This document shows positions 9,247 through 16,786 of a stretch of DNA of 44,218 bases, piece after piece (the first letter of the stretch is position 1; each line of letters starts with the position of its first letter). This DNA is from Bdellovibrionales bacterium (GTDB lineage Bacteria > Bdellovibrionota > Bdellovibrionia > Bdellovibrionales > JAMPXM01), in contig SYLX01000140.1 of the NCBI GenBank assembly GCA_005808505.1, positions 1 through 44,218 of the forward strand. The letters run 5' to 3'. A program made the position numbers and the translations under genes. The notes under the pieces were generated by a model. The model was not told the origin of the DNA. It worked only from the letters and a program-made list of their open reading frames with translations, and ran no database searches.

Positions 9247-9370
9247 TGGCACCACCTCCTTCCCAGGCACATACGCCTTGAAATCCACTCTAACGAACCC
9301 AGCTCTGCTTCGCTACTGAAATATTTTTGAACCGTTTTTCCTAACTGAAAATCCGAGTGAGTCCGCGCTC

Positions 9371-9393
9371 CAACTTATGTCTGTCATAAGTTG
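9371..9393. repeat. Perfect inverted repeat, possible operator
   Basis: CAACTTATG (9371-9379) and CATAAGTTG (9385-9393) form a perfect 9-bp dyad around a 5-bp centre. It lies between the minus-strand RNA and the plus-strand gene at 9474, about 80 bp upstream of the latter. There is no T-run, so it is more likely a repressor site than a terminator. Confidence 0.5.
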
Positions 9394-9473
9394 AACTGCA
9401 AAGCCCGACCTCTCCTTGACTCCTGATTAGCGGAAATTTTTCCGACAATAAAGACGACAGGAGGCATTTGCAC

Positions 9474-10148
9474 ATGGACAAGAAGCGTCTGGAAGATCTT
9501 TTGAGCCGCGGTCAGAAAGCCGAGAAACTTCTGAAGGAAGGCCACGCACGCGAAAGCCTCAAAGCCTTCAGCGAACTCTGCGCGGACTTAGAGAAGTCAG
9601 GCGACTTCGATAGCTACATGGCTGCGAAAGTGACTCTCGGCATCCTCCGTGCGCACGTAAAACTTGGCGATTTCAAAGGTGCCTTCGGCGTATGGAACGC
9701 GCACCTAGAAGATTCACTTCACGGCATCGGCATCTACGCTCTCGAGAGCGCGCAGACGACGGTTCAAGACATGGTCGCTTACGACATGCTTTGCGCTTTT
9801 CTCCACACGCTCGCTGATTCCGAGAAAAGCTTCGCCGGCTCCGCCGTCAGCCAGTATCTCTCGCGCGTTTGCGAACAAGCTCTCGAGGAAGGTGATCGCT
9901 CGATCATGCGTTTAGCGATTAGCAACTGGAAGCAGCATTACCGCGAAATCTTCGGTGCATCGACTCCCCTAGAGTTTGTGAAGCCGCTCGTTCACTTCGA
10001 AAAAGAATTAGGCGAAGCGGTCAAGCCTCTGCCGATCGATTTCCCCTGGGGAAGCCCTTGGGAGAAGCCGAACGACTTCCTTGAAATGTCGCGCTTTGCA
10101 GAGATCAAAAAAGTAAAACGCCCGTCGAAGAAACAAAAAGCCGGCTAA
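9474..10148 (+). CDS. Helical TPR-like cytosolic protein, unknown function
   Basis: A 224-aa protein without signal peptide or membrane segments. It begins MDKKRLEDLLSRGQKAEKLL and continues as a series of helix pairs with TPR-like spacing (AEKLLKEGHARESLKAFSELC; AAKVTLGILRAHVKLGDFKGAFGVW), and ends in a Lys-rich tail. I do not recognise the family; a scaffold or interaction role would fit helical repeats. The ATG at 9474 has AGGAGG 9 nt upstream. A strong bidirectional hairpin terminator follows. Confidence 0.8.
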   Translation: MDKKRLEDLLSRGQKAEKLLKEGHARESLKAFSELCADLEKSGDFDSYMAAKVTLGILRAHVKLGDFKGAFGVWNAHLEDSLHGIGIYALESAQTTVQDMVAYDMLCAFLHTLADSEKSFAGSAVSQYLSRVCEQALEEGDRSIMRLAISNWKQHYREIFGASTPLEFVKPLVHFEKELGEAVKPLPIDFPWGSPWEKPNDFLEMSRFAEIKKVKRPSKKQKAG

Positions 10149-10174
10149 TTTGGAATTAGCATTTTGTTGAATGT

Positions 10175-10201
10175 AAAAGAGCCGCCCGCGCGGCTCTTTT
10201 T
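10175..10201. terminator. Rho-independent terminator between convergent genes
   Basis: 11-bp stem AAAAGAGCCGC / GCGGCTCTTTT with a 4-nt loop, flanked by A-run and T-run on both sides, so it can work in both directions. It serves the plus-strand gene ending at 10148 and overlaps the stop codon of the minus-strand gene at 10200. Confidence 0.9.
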
Positions 10202-12068
10202 ACTTTTCAGCCGGTGGCTCAAACCGAATTCGGTAGATCACACCGTTCATCTCATCGCTCACCAGGAGTGAACCATCCGGTGCCATCAGTAGATGACTCG
10301 GACGCCCCCAAGATTTCGTGCCGCTGACCCAACCTTTGGCGAAAGTCTCTGCACCGACTGCTGCGCTATTTCGGAGTTTTACGCGAGCGATTCGGAAGCC
10401 CGAAGCGTTTTCGCCCGACCACCCGCCGCTCTCGACCACGTAGATCTGATCTCTGAATTCTTCCGGAAAACTTGCACCGTCGTAGTAGGCAACTCCTTGC
10501 GCGCCCGCCTGAATGCCTAACTCCACCAGCGGCGAAACCAGATCGCGTCGGTTCGCACACGCCTTGCCTCGTTCAGATTCAGGGAGTAGACGCACACGCG
10601 CATGGCACCCAGGGAATCCAAAGTTCTGCCGCGCGCGCCGGGCTACGTTCAGCTCATCTTTCAAAACTAAGCCTCGGAGATCAGGGGCGACATCCGTGAA
10701 GTAAAGTGATTTTGTTTTCTCATTCCAGATGAGACCACCCGGCGCTCGGACACCTCGCGTGAAAACCTCGCGCTTTTTACCGTCACTCGAGATCCGCGCG
10801 ATCGATGCGAAGAACGGCTCACGCGAATCACAATCCTTACAACCCGCGCCGAGCCCAACAAACAAAGCGCCCGATTTATCGATCGCGAGCGGAGACGCGA
10901 CCAATTCTTTACGCGTCGGCAGCTGTGCAAACACGATGGGTCTGGACGTTTTTGTTTTCAGATTGAGTTTAAGAACTCGCGTAGGCTCAGAAATAAAAAG
11001 CGTCTCGCCGCCCACCGCTACGCCCGAAGGCTTAAGCAAATCACTCGCGATAGGTTTCGCCGCGGGCGCCCGTTGATTTTTGTTGATGGCTTCGGCCGCC
11101 TTTTCGATTTCAAAAATTTTACCAGTGCTGGGGCTTGCGACGAATAATGACCCTCCTTCGGAGAACGCCATTTGGCTTGCGCCGGCCGTGTCGTGAGCGA
11201 AGACTGAAATCGAAAATCCCGGCGGAAGTTCAATCGAGTTGATTCCCGGCAACGTCGCGACGTCGACTTTAACGTTCTGGTTCGATCGCGCGGCCAACCT
11301 CGCCGCTAACACCACGTTCGGCTCGATCGGTTGCGCCTCGATGAAAGACCGCATCCGTTCCGCCACTTTCTGGGTCACAACCTCGAGCGCGAAACCCATC
11401 AGAGCTTTCGGAAGCGGGAGTTCGTCGGCTTCATATTTCGCGCTGATCGAAACTTCTGAAACTTTCTCTTCGACTCTTTCGAAGCCGATCCATCCGGTCA
11501 TGCCTTTGAAGTGACCCCACACAACTTCCCACTGCAATTCGCTTCGCCAATCCTGCGAAACTGGAAAAATCCGCAACACCATTCTCGCCTGATAGCCGAG
11601 CGCTTCGGTCACGAGATAGAGTTGATGAGTGCTTGGTTCATAATTGACCGTGCGAAAGTTTTCGCTCACTTCCTTCAGCCGTGGATAGTCTTGGCTGACG
11701 AGAAAACTAAAATCTTTTGGGCGCGCCACGTGTCCCACGCCCTGCATGGTGAAGCGGATGCGATCGTTGGCGATATCCTCTCGGCGCACGGAGACGATGA
11801 CTTCCCGCTCATCACGAATTCGCTCCATCAATTGAGGTCGATCTTTCCAGAAAGGCCGCTGCGACCTATCGCCTCTTTGCACTTTGAGTTGGGTCGGAGC
11901 CGAGACTTCCGCAGGTTGCAGGGGTGCCGAAATTGAGGGCGGTGCACTAGGAATTTCAGGGGCTTTAGCGAAAACAGGCGAAGTGATTACCTGGCTCAAG
12001 CTTACGGAAGCGAACAAGATCACCGCGATAGGCAAAAATTTTCCAGATCTCATCGAAGAGCGCAGCAT
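10200..12068 (-). CDS. Secreted SRPBCC plus sorbosone/glucose-dehydrogenase-like beta-propeller fusion
   Basis: A 622-aa exported protein. After a signal peptide (FLPIAVILFASVSLSQVITSP...) and a Pro-rich linker, residues about 75-245 resemble an SRPBCC/START-type domain (VNYEPSTHQLYLVTEA, ELQWEVVWGHFKGMTGW). Residues about 273-620 match the six-bladed propeller of soluble sorbosone/glucose dehydrogenases (LPPGFSISVFAHD, GVAVGGETLFISE, VRAPGGLIWNEKTKSLYFTD, GSLLVSDEMNGVIYRIRF). PQQ binding cannot be confirmed. Cys residues in GCKDCDS and FPGCHARV suggest disulfides. I chose ATG 12068, with GGAGG 11 nt upstream; the open frame reaches 12158. Confidence 0.8.
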   Translation of the reverse strand: MLRSSMRSGKFLPIAVILFASVSLSQVITSPVFAKAPEIPSAPPSISAPLQPAEVSAPTQLKVQRGDRSQRPFWKDRPQLMERIRDEREVIVSVRREDIANDRIRFTMQGVGHVARPKDFSFLVSQDYPRLKEVSENFRTVNYEPSTHQLYLVTEALGYQARMVLRIFPVSQDWRSELQWEVVWGHFKGMTGWIGFERVEEKVSEVSISAKYEADELPLPKALMGFALEVVTQKVAERMRSFIEAQPIEPNVVLAARLAARSNQNVKVDVATLPGINSIELPPGFSISVFAHDTAGASQMAFSEGGSLFVASPSTGKIFEIEKAAEAINKNQRAPAAKPIASDLLKPSGVAVGGETLFISEPTRVLKLNLKTKTSRPIVFAQLPTRKELVASPLAIDKSGALFVGLGAGCKDCDSREPFFASIARISSDGKKREVFTRGVRAPGGLIWNEKTKSLYFTDVAPDLRGLVLKDELNVARRARQNFGFPGCHARVRLLPESERGKACANRRDLVSPLVELGIQAGAQGVAYYDGASFPEEFRDQIYVVESGGWSGENASGFRIARVKLRNSAAVGAETFAKGWVSGTKSWGRPSHLLMAPDGSLLVSDEMNGVIYRIRFEPPAEK

Positions 12069-12183
12069 CGAACTTTCATCCTCCCCTTCACGGCGAGAAA
12101 CTGTCAACGCGAAGAGGCTTAGGTGAGGCTTCGGCCCCGCCTCTTCTTGACACGCCATTTACCAACAAGGTTTAAGTGAACGC

Positions 12184-12783
12184 ATGTCAACCTCGCCGAC
12201 TCCGACTTCTTCGAATCTGATCCCTGCTTGGAAAAAGCGCTTGCCCATGTGGCTGACGTGGAGCCGGATGGCCGTGTGCCCGCTCTTCATCGCGCTCCTT
12301 ACATTCAAGGAACCGATCTGGGGCTGGGTTGCGGCGGCGCTCTTCATCCTCGCATCCATCACCGATTGGTTCGATGGATACTTCGCGCGCAAGTACGGCG
12401 CGATTTCTAACATGGGCAAGTTCATGGATCCGATCGCCGACAAAATTTTAGTGGCATCGGTCTTGATCATGCTCGTCTCGCTTGAGCGGGTCGGCCCAAT
12501 CGTCGTTATTCTTTTGCTCGTGCGTGACATTCTGATCGGCGGAATTCGCTCGGTCGCGGCGGCGGATCGCGTGATCATCGATGCTAAAGCGACAGGCAAA
12601 TGGAAGACGGCGCTTCAGATGGTGGCGATTCCGGCCATCCTCATCCATACGGAAATTTTCGGTCTCCCGATGTACGAGATCGGGCGCGTTTTGTTGTGGG
12701 TCAGCGTCGTTTTGAGCATCATTTCTGGTTATCAATACACGCAGCTTTATTTTCAAAGTCGCGCTAACCAGCAGTCCTCGTGA
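12184..12783 (+). CDS. pgsA: CDP-diacylglycerol--glycerol-3-phosphate 3-phosphatidyltransferase
   Basis: Makes phosphatidylglycerophosphate from CDP-diacylglycerol and glycerol 3-phosphate, the committed step to phosphatidylglycerol and cardiolipin, in the inner membrane. The CDP-alcohol phosphotransferase motif D-x2-D-G-x2-A-R-x8-G-x3-D-x3-D is complete in TDWFDGYFARKYGAISNM and GKFMDPIADK (around residues 60-85). Hydrophobic segments flank it as expected. At 199 aa the length is normal. It precedes the tRNA-Gly promoter. Confidence 0.93.
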   Translation: MSTSPTPTSSNLIPAWKKRLPMWLTWSRMAVCPLFIALLTFKEPIWGWVAAALFILASITDWFDGYFARKYGAISNMGKFMDPIADKILVASVLIMLVSLERVGPIVVILLLVRDILIGGIRSVAAADRVIIDAKATGKWKTALQMVAIPAILIHTEIFGLPMYEIGRVLLWVSVVLSIISGYQYTQLYFQSRANQQSS

Positions 12784-12830
12784 GAGGAAATTGCTGAACG
12801 AAGAGGCGAAAAATAATTCGTATCTTCGTA

Positions 12831-12859
12831 TTGACAGCCCCAGACGCCATCTGTAGATT
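12831..12859 (+). promoter_or_regulatory. Sigma70 promoter of tRNA-Gly
   Basis: TTGACA (12831-12836), 17-bp spacer, TAGATT (12854-12859), ending 37 bp before the tRNA. A near-consensus promoter that keeps the tRNA expressed despite island insertion at its 3' end. Confidence 0.8.
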
Positions 12860-12895
12860 CAGCAGCTCAAGATCTGTTCGTGTTCGTTTCGGAGC

Positions 12896-12972
12896 GCGGG
12901 TGTAGCTCAGTTGGCTAGAGCGATACCTTGCCAAGGTATAGGTCGTCGGTTCGAGCCCGATCACCCGCTCCA
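12896..12972 (+). tRNA. tRNA-Gly (anticodon GCC)
   Basis: A 77-nt cloverleaf including encoded CCA. Acceptor arms GCGGGTG and CACCCGC pair, D-arm GCTC/GAGC, anticodon stem ATACC/GGTAT with loop TTGCCAA (anticodon GCC), T-arm GTCGG TTCGAGC CCGAT. The gene stays complete because the integrated island repeats its 3' part. It forms the left attachment site. Confidence 0.97.
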
Positions 12973-12979
12973 ATTTTCC
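12923..12979 (+). repeat. attL: 57-bp direct repeat in the tRNA-Gly 3' half
   Basis: Identical over all 57 bases to 32302-32358. It starts at the 5' strand of the anticodon stem (ATACC) and ends in AATTTTCC just past the CCA. The bases on either side differ (g/t before, c/t after), defining the ends of the repeat. Confidence 0.95.
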
Positions 12980-13004
12980 CCTGATATTTGGCACTTACGA
13001 GACC

Positions 13005-13056
13005 GGTCACCATGACTCGGTATCGGTCTAAAGAGATGGTCACCAAACGGTCACCA
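13005..13056 (+). promoter_or_regulatory. Left recombinase arm-site cluster (GGTCACCA repeats)
   Basis: GGTCACCA occurs at 13005-13012, 13038-13045 and 13049-13056, in the same orientation. The last two are 11 bp apart start to start and the first is 33 bp (three times 11) before the second. The same octamer recurs near attR. This fits arm-type sites of a tyrosine recombinase or its directionality factor. Confidence 0.6.
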
Positions 13057-13062
13057 TTTTAT

Positions 13063-14214
13063 TCAGCGAATTCCTTTTTTCATCGGCTTCAATCTCACGA
13101 CATCACCTCTTGTAGCGTTTGCGTTTTGCGCATTCTTCGCCTTGAGCGCATCACGTAGATTTGATTCTTTCGCCTGCACATAGTCTTCGGTCGTTGTTGT
13201 CCGAGCATGCGTCATTAGGGTCGCAATCTTTTTCAGCCCAACATCTAGAGCTCCAAGATCAGATCCAAATTTGTGGCGAACTCCGTAAGCCGTAATCTTC
13301 GGAAGACCTTTAGCTTCACGCACTTTTCTGATGGCGATTCCGAGAGCATTTGCCGTAATGGGCCGGTTCTTAGAATTTAGGAAGATAAAGTCTTCTGGTC
13401 CGCTTGAATTGATAAAACGATTTCTCTGGCGACGCCTGTTCACGATCTCAATGAACCGATCACTCGCCGGCAAAGTTGAATCAATCCAATGTCCGCCCTT
13501 CTTATGGACGGTTCGGTACCTACGCCTCTCAAGGTCAACATCTTTAAATTTTAAGGCCGCAACTTGAAAAGGCCTTAGCCCCGTTTCATCCATTACTCTC
13601 AAGACTTCCGTCACCCACAGAGGAGCTTCGTTCTGAAAAACTTCGAACTGATCTTCAGTCCACGCTTTCGGTTTCTGACTTGGACGAACGGAAAGTAGTG
13701 AGACTGCGTCGCTTAAGTCTTCGGTGGTGAGCTTCCACCTGAAGCACTTACTCAAGAAATGTTTAATCGTGACGAACTCTCGATTGATCGTCGATTCTGC
13801 CAAACCTTTTTCAATGAGGTTGGTTTGATAGGTCTCAATCAACTCACTATCGAGCTCGTCTGAATAGTAGACTTCTCTGACCTCATAGAGCCACTCATAG
13901 AACTTCCCCAAATAGATTCGGTCTTGTTTACGAGTGTTCTCTGATTTCTTAGGTCCCGCTAAGTCGTGATACTTTCTGATCGCATCTGCCATTGCGATCC
14001 CGTTAACCGCGCGCTGCTGATCTCTGGAATTCACTTTTGCAAAGTGGCCCTTGCCGTCGCTCCGAACGTAACCTTCAAGCGCACGATCGAAATCACTTTT
14101 AAATTCTTTCGCCTCGTCCTCGGTACGAAAGAACTTTTGGATGCGCTCGCCTTTTTGCCCGCGCCCATCAAACCTAAAACGTTTTTTCTTTTCTACCCAT
14201 CGAACTACAGACAT
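13063..14214 (-). CDS. int: Tyrosine recombinase / integrase of the island
   Basis: A 383-aa site-specific recombinase of the phage integrase family that would insert and excise the island at tRNA-Gly. The N-terminal 75 residues form an arm-binding-like domain, 75-165 a SAM-like core-binding domain (AIRKYHDLAGPKKSENTR...), and the rest the catalytic domain. Catalytic residues seen: R214 (TGLRPFQVAAL), K238/239 (HKKGG), R313-H314 (YGVRHKFGSDL), H336 (LMTHART) and nucleophile Y345 (EDYVQAK). The first His of the HxxR box is Tyr310. It reads toward the tRNA, as is usual, and overlaps the HTH gene by 10 bp. Confidence 0.95.
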   Translation of the reverse strand: MSVVRWVEKKKRFRFDGRGQKGERIQKFFRTEDEAKEFKSDFDRALEGYVRSDGKGHFAKVNSRDQQRAVNGIAMADAIRKYHDLAGPKKSENTRKQDRIYLGKFYEWLYEVREVYYSDELDSELIETYQTNLIEKGLAESTINREFVTIKHFLSKCFRWKLTTEDLSDAVSLLSVRPSQKPKAWTEDQFEVFQNEAPLWVTEVLRVMDETGLRPFQVAALKFKDVDLERRRYRTVHKKGGHWIDSTLPASDRFIEIVNRRRQRNRFINSSGPEDFIFLNSKNRPITANALGIAIRKVREAKGLPKITAYGVRHKFGSDLGALDVGLKKIATLMTHARTTTTEDYVQAKESNLRDALKAKNAQNANATRGDVVRLKPMKKGIR

Positions 14215-14549
14215 AGCTTCTCCTTTTTGGGGATTGGCCGCCGTCTGATCAATAAATCGCCTGCTTCTTCGGTTTTCAAAGATCGCGATGCTTTCGCACC
14301 ATCACTCGTAAATACCCGCTCAAGGACTTCAGGGTCAAATTGCATTGGCTTGAGTGGCCGACCAGCAACACGAACGCAAGGAATGCTACCACTCGCCGTG
14401 AGGCGGTAAGCCGTAGTTCGTGAAAGATTATAGACCTCACGCATCTCATCAAATGTGAGGAACTTACGGTCCCGCTTGGGATTAAGGCCCCGGGCAATGG
14501 ATCGCCTTCTTGAATCGTATTTCGAAAATTTGGATGAGTAATCGCTCAT
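14205..14549 (-). CDS. HTH excisionase-like DNA-binding protein
   Basis: A 114-aa basic protein with a winged HTH of the excisionase/MerR-like small type: FLTFDEMREVYNLSRTTAYRLTASG followed by SIPCVRVAGRPLKPMQFDPEVL, the wing. Such genes act as recombination directionality factors or repressors of the integrase. ATG 14549 has AGG 5 nt upstream; the open frame extends to 14639 without a better start. Its stop overlaps the integrase start (ATG at 14214), so the two are translationally coupled. Confidence 0.8.
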   Translation of the reverse strand: MSDYSSKFSKYDSRRRSIARGLNPKRDRKFLTFDEMREVYNLSRTTAYRLTASGSIPCVRVAGRPLKPMQFDPEVLERVFTSDGAKASRSLKTEEAGDLLIRRRPIPKKEKLCL

Positions 14550-14994
14550 GATCGCCTGTCTTGCCTCTCCGCTTTCAACCGTGGAACTGCAAATTGATTG
14601 GCATGACAGCTTTCCAACAACTTCGCAAAGGCGAAGCACGGTAGCCGAATCGCGGACGAAAATCGAAAAACTCCGAAAGTCGGACAGACCTTACTTCTTA
14701 TACTTATGACCATGAATTAATTCGGTTGAGATTAACCTCGTTGATCAACGTGAACGCTTAAATTCGTCCAGCAGGTAGACCAACCAACCAGTGAATTTGC
14801 TTAACTCGCAAATAGCTGTCTTGCTTCCCCGTGTCGCCGAACAGACAAATTTAAATTCAATCACTAATTTATCGTCTGACAGACGAACTACATCTGAGCC
14901 TTGTCGAAATTTAACTTTTGGGCAGGAGTTGAAAGTTGAATGGCCCCAAGAGAATGAGGCCATTAGACGGTCAATAGTACTAATGAAGATCCGA
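14550..14994. other. Intergenic region of the island, no confident gene
   Basis: Between the HTH gene and the 592-aa gene. A perfect 12-bp palindrome CGTTGATCAACG lies at 14739-14750 and may be an operator for the HTH protein. A 72-codon minus-strand frame (14745-14963, MASFSWGHSTF...) has no ribosome binding site and I do not call it. I see no terminator with a T-run. Confidence 0.4.
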
Positions 14995-16773
14995 TCACTT
15001 AGCCCGGTAAAAGTCCGTGAACTTCATCTCGATGATCGGATAAGCGAATTCATTATTACCGGTAAAGAAAAGCTTTAGTTGATCAGCGTTCACTCTCTTA
15101 CCGAAGAAATAATTCTCGAACTGATTCTCAAATGTCAGTGCTCCAGAATAAAAATCGTAGACACCATCTTTAATCGCAATCGCTACTTCACTGCCCTTTG
15201 CCAAAGTAGTTCCAGACACAAACATCGGGTAATAAGGATTGTCTGGTTCCTTCTCCGTGGAATCAGTAGGGACGGCTCTCAATTCTATAGAGTAGCCTCC
15301 TTTGAAAGTGCCGGTGATCGAAGGTACACTTGCGAGTCCTTGAGGAAGTTGAGGTAGTTCGCCTTTAAGAAGCTCGATTGTTCCAACACGGCCAAAATTG
15401 CGCGAGTACCAATCTAAAATTACTAAGCCATCCCGCCATTCTTTCACGACCCCAAAGGCCTCTCCAGTACCCTCGAGAACCATACCTCCGTTTGAATAAA
15501 GCCAAGGACGACGATCGATACGATAAGTTAACTTCTCCGAAGAGGCGGCCACTTGATCGAAGTTAACTTCTGCTGATCCACTCAGATAAAGTTGCCGTGG
15601 CGAGTGAGGCAGCTTTTGATAATAAAAGCTCACTACATTCATCGTTACCGGCTGGTACTGATTGAGATGTTCGTGATGAAGATAGCCCCTGTAGGTACCA
15701 TCGATTACTTTAGGCTCAGGCGTCCCCTCTATTAACGCGTATTTACTTCTGTTGAGCTTGAAATTTCGCTCTGAATAGGGCACTTCGCCGGCTTTTGCCG
15801 GCGAGTAGATTTCCTCGAAAGAACTTGTCCGCCTTAATGTGCACGCACCACACTGCATCGATGCGCCTTGAACCTCGCATTGGAGATTTGAAGGCTTTCC
15901 ACTTAAGGCCAATCGTCCATTGAAGAAATCATAGGTTCCAGAGCTATAAACGGAACCTTTTCTCATTCCTAAATTGTTTCCCCTCGCAGCATGCCCCCAG
16001 CTCCCGACAATGCGATTTTGCGCAAAGGGGTTTACATCACGCTCACCGCTGCCACGGCTACGCATTGTCTCGATTTGCAGTATGATCTGCTCTTTTTGGC
16101 ACTGTCCGCGGTATTCACCCGATAAAGCCTGTACTGACGAAGCACCAATCGGAACTGAATTGCTATCTAGGTCACGGCCACCGCGCCCTCCGCCATGCCC
16201 TCCGCCACCATGATCACCTCCATGATCGCCTTCGCCTGGCTTCTGAGGGGCGGTTGGAGGCTTCGTTTCATCACCAGGCGCCACCTCGAACGATCGTACA
16301 AAGTAAAGGTCGAATGCACCACTTGCGCCCGAGGACGTAGAAAGAAACTTCCCCATCAACATATCGCCGTGAAGCATTGTGCTCGAAATGATTAGATCCT
16401 GACCTGCTATTTCGAAAGAGATTGTCTTCGCTTGAGGATCAAACAAAACGTTTTCATAGACGTAACTTACGTATTCTGCACTACCGAACCCACCCAATGT
16501 AAGTTTAAGGATCGCTTTTAGTTTCGGATACTCATCTTCAACTTGCGCATAAAACAAATCGAGAACTGCATTGATCTTCTTACCGTTGGACGACACTTCT
16601 AACTGACCTGCATATCGCCCTAATTTCAACTTGGTGGAGTCATGATGGCCATCGCCCCCACCATGATTTCCCCCGTGATCATCCGCTACCGCCACGATAG
16701 GGGCCAGAGCAATCATAAACAAAAAAGATATCACCAAGTATAAAGCGCTAACGCTCACCATTATTTTTTTCAT
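14995..16773 (-). CDS. Secreted His/Gly-rich protein with four related beta-rich modules
   Basis: A 592-aa protein I cannot assign to a family. Residues 1-30 are a signal peptide. His/Gly-rich stretches at 31-45 (DDHGGNHGGGDGHHD) and 181-200 (GDHGGDHGGGGHGGGRGG) could bind Cu or another metal. Between and after them, four segments (about 51-160, 216-315, 356-471, 486-590) share a pattern: G-x-Y-x-G at the start, alternating hydrophobic strands, then Y/F-D-F/L-Y/F near the end (AFDLYF, TYDFFNG, VYDFYSG). Cys pairs in module 2 (CEVQGASMQCGAC). It follows the two-domain oxidase gene by 13 bp and probably shares its transcript, suggesting a periplasmic copper role. Confidence 0.8.
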   Translation of the reverse strand: MKKIMVSVSALYLVISFLFMIALAPIVAVADDHGGNHGGGDGHHDSTKLKLGRYAGQLEVSSNGKKINAVLDLFYAQVEDEYPKLKAILKLTLGGFGSAEYVSYVYENVLFDPQAKTISFEIAGQDLIISSTMLHGDMLMGKFLSTSSGASGAFDLYFVRSFEVAPGDETKPPTAPQKPGEGDHGGDHGGGGHGGGRGGRDLDSNSVPIGASSVQALSGEYRGQCQKEQIILQIETMRSRGSGERDVNPFAQNRIVGSWGHAARGNNLGMRKGSVYSSGTYDFFNGRLALSGKPSNLQCEVQGASMQCGACTLRRTSSFEEIYSPAKAGEVPYSERNFKLNRSKYALIEGTPEPKVIDGTYRGYLHHEHLNQYQPVTMNVVSFYYQKLPHSPRQLYLSGSAEVNFDQVAASSEKLTYRIDRRPWLYSNGGMVLEGTGEAFGVVKEWRDGLVILDWYSRNFGRVGTIELLKGELPQLPQGLASVPSITGTFKGGYSIELRAVPTDSTEKEPDNPYYPMFVSGTTLAKGSEVAIAIKDGVYDFYSGALTFENQFENYFFGKRVNADQLKLFFTGNNEFAYPIIEMKFTDFYRAK

Positions 16774-16786
16774 TAGTCTTCAGCTT

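Larger units (their letters stand above)
9040..9340 (-). ncRNA. Probable structured RNA or leader with uORF and intrinsic terminator
   Basis: A 503-bp gap (8,971-9,473) has no ordinary gene but much structure on the minus strand. From 5' to 3': a very strong Shine-Dalgarno AAGGAGGTG; a 10-bp stem with one bulge pairing 9246-9256 with 9217-9226; a 16-codon ORF (9196-9246); a perfect 8-bp hairpin 9182-9199 starting at the ORF stop; about 100 nt of GTC-rich repeats; and a 14-bp terminator stem at 9043-9076 followed by T-rich sequence. The 5' end is a guess. It does not match SRP, tmRNA, RNase P or 6S features I know. No gene follows downstream on this strand before the terminator, so it acts as a free RNA or an attenuated peptide message. 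Confidence 0.5.

Noticed and set aside
12159..12599. 146-codon minus-strand frame
   Set aside because: Antisense to pgsA, which has a complete family motif.
12764..12994. 76-codon minus-strand frame across the tRNA
   Set aside because: Antisense to tRNA-Gly and its promoter; its IGLEPTTYTL-like sequence is a well-known artefact of tRNA genes.
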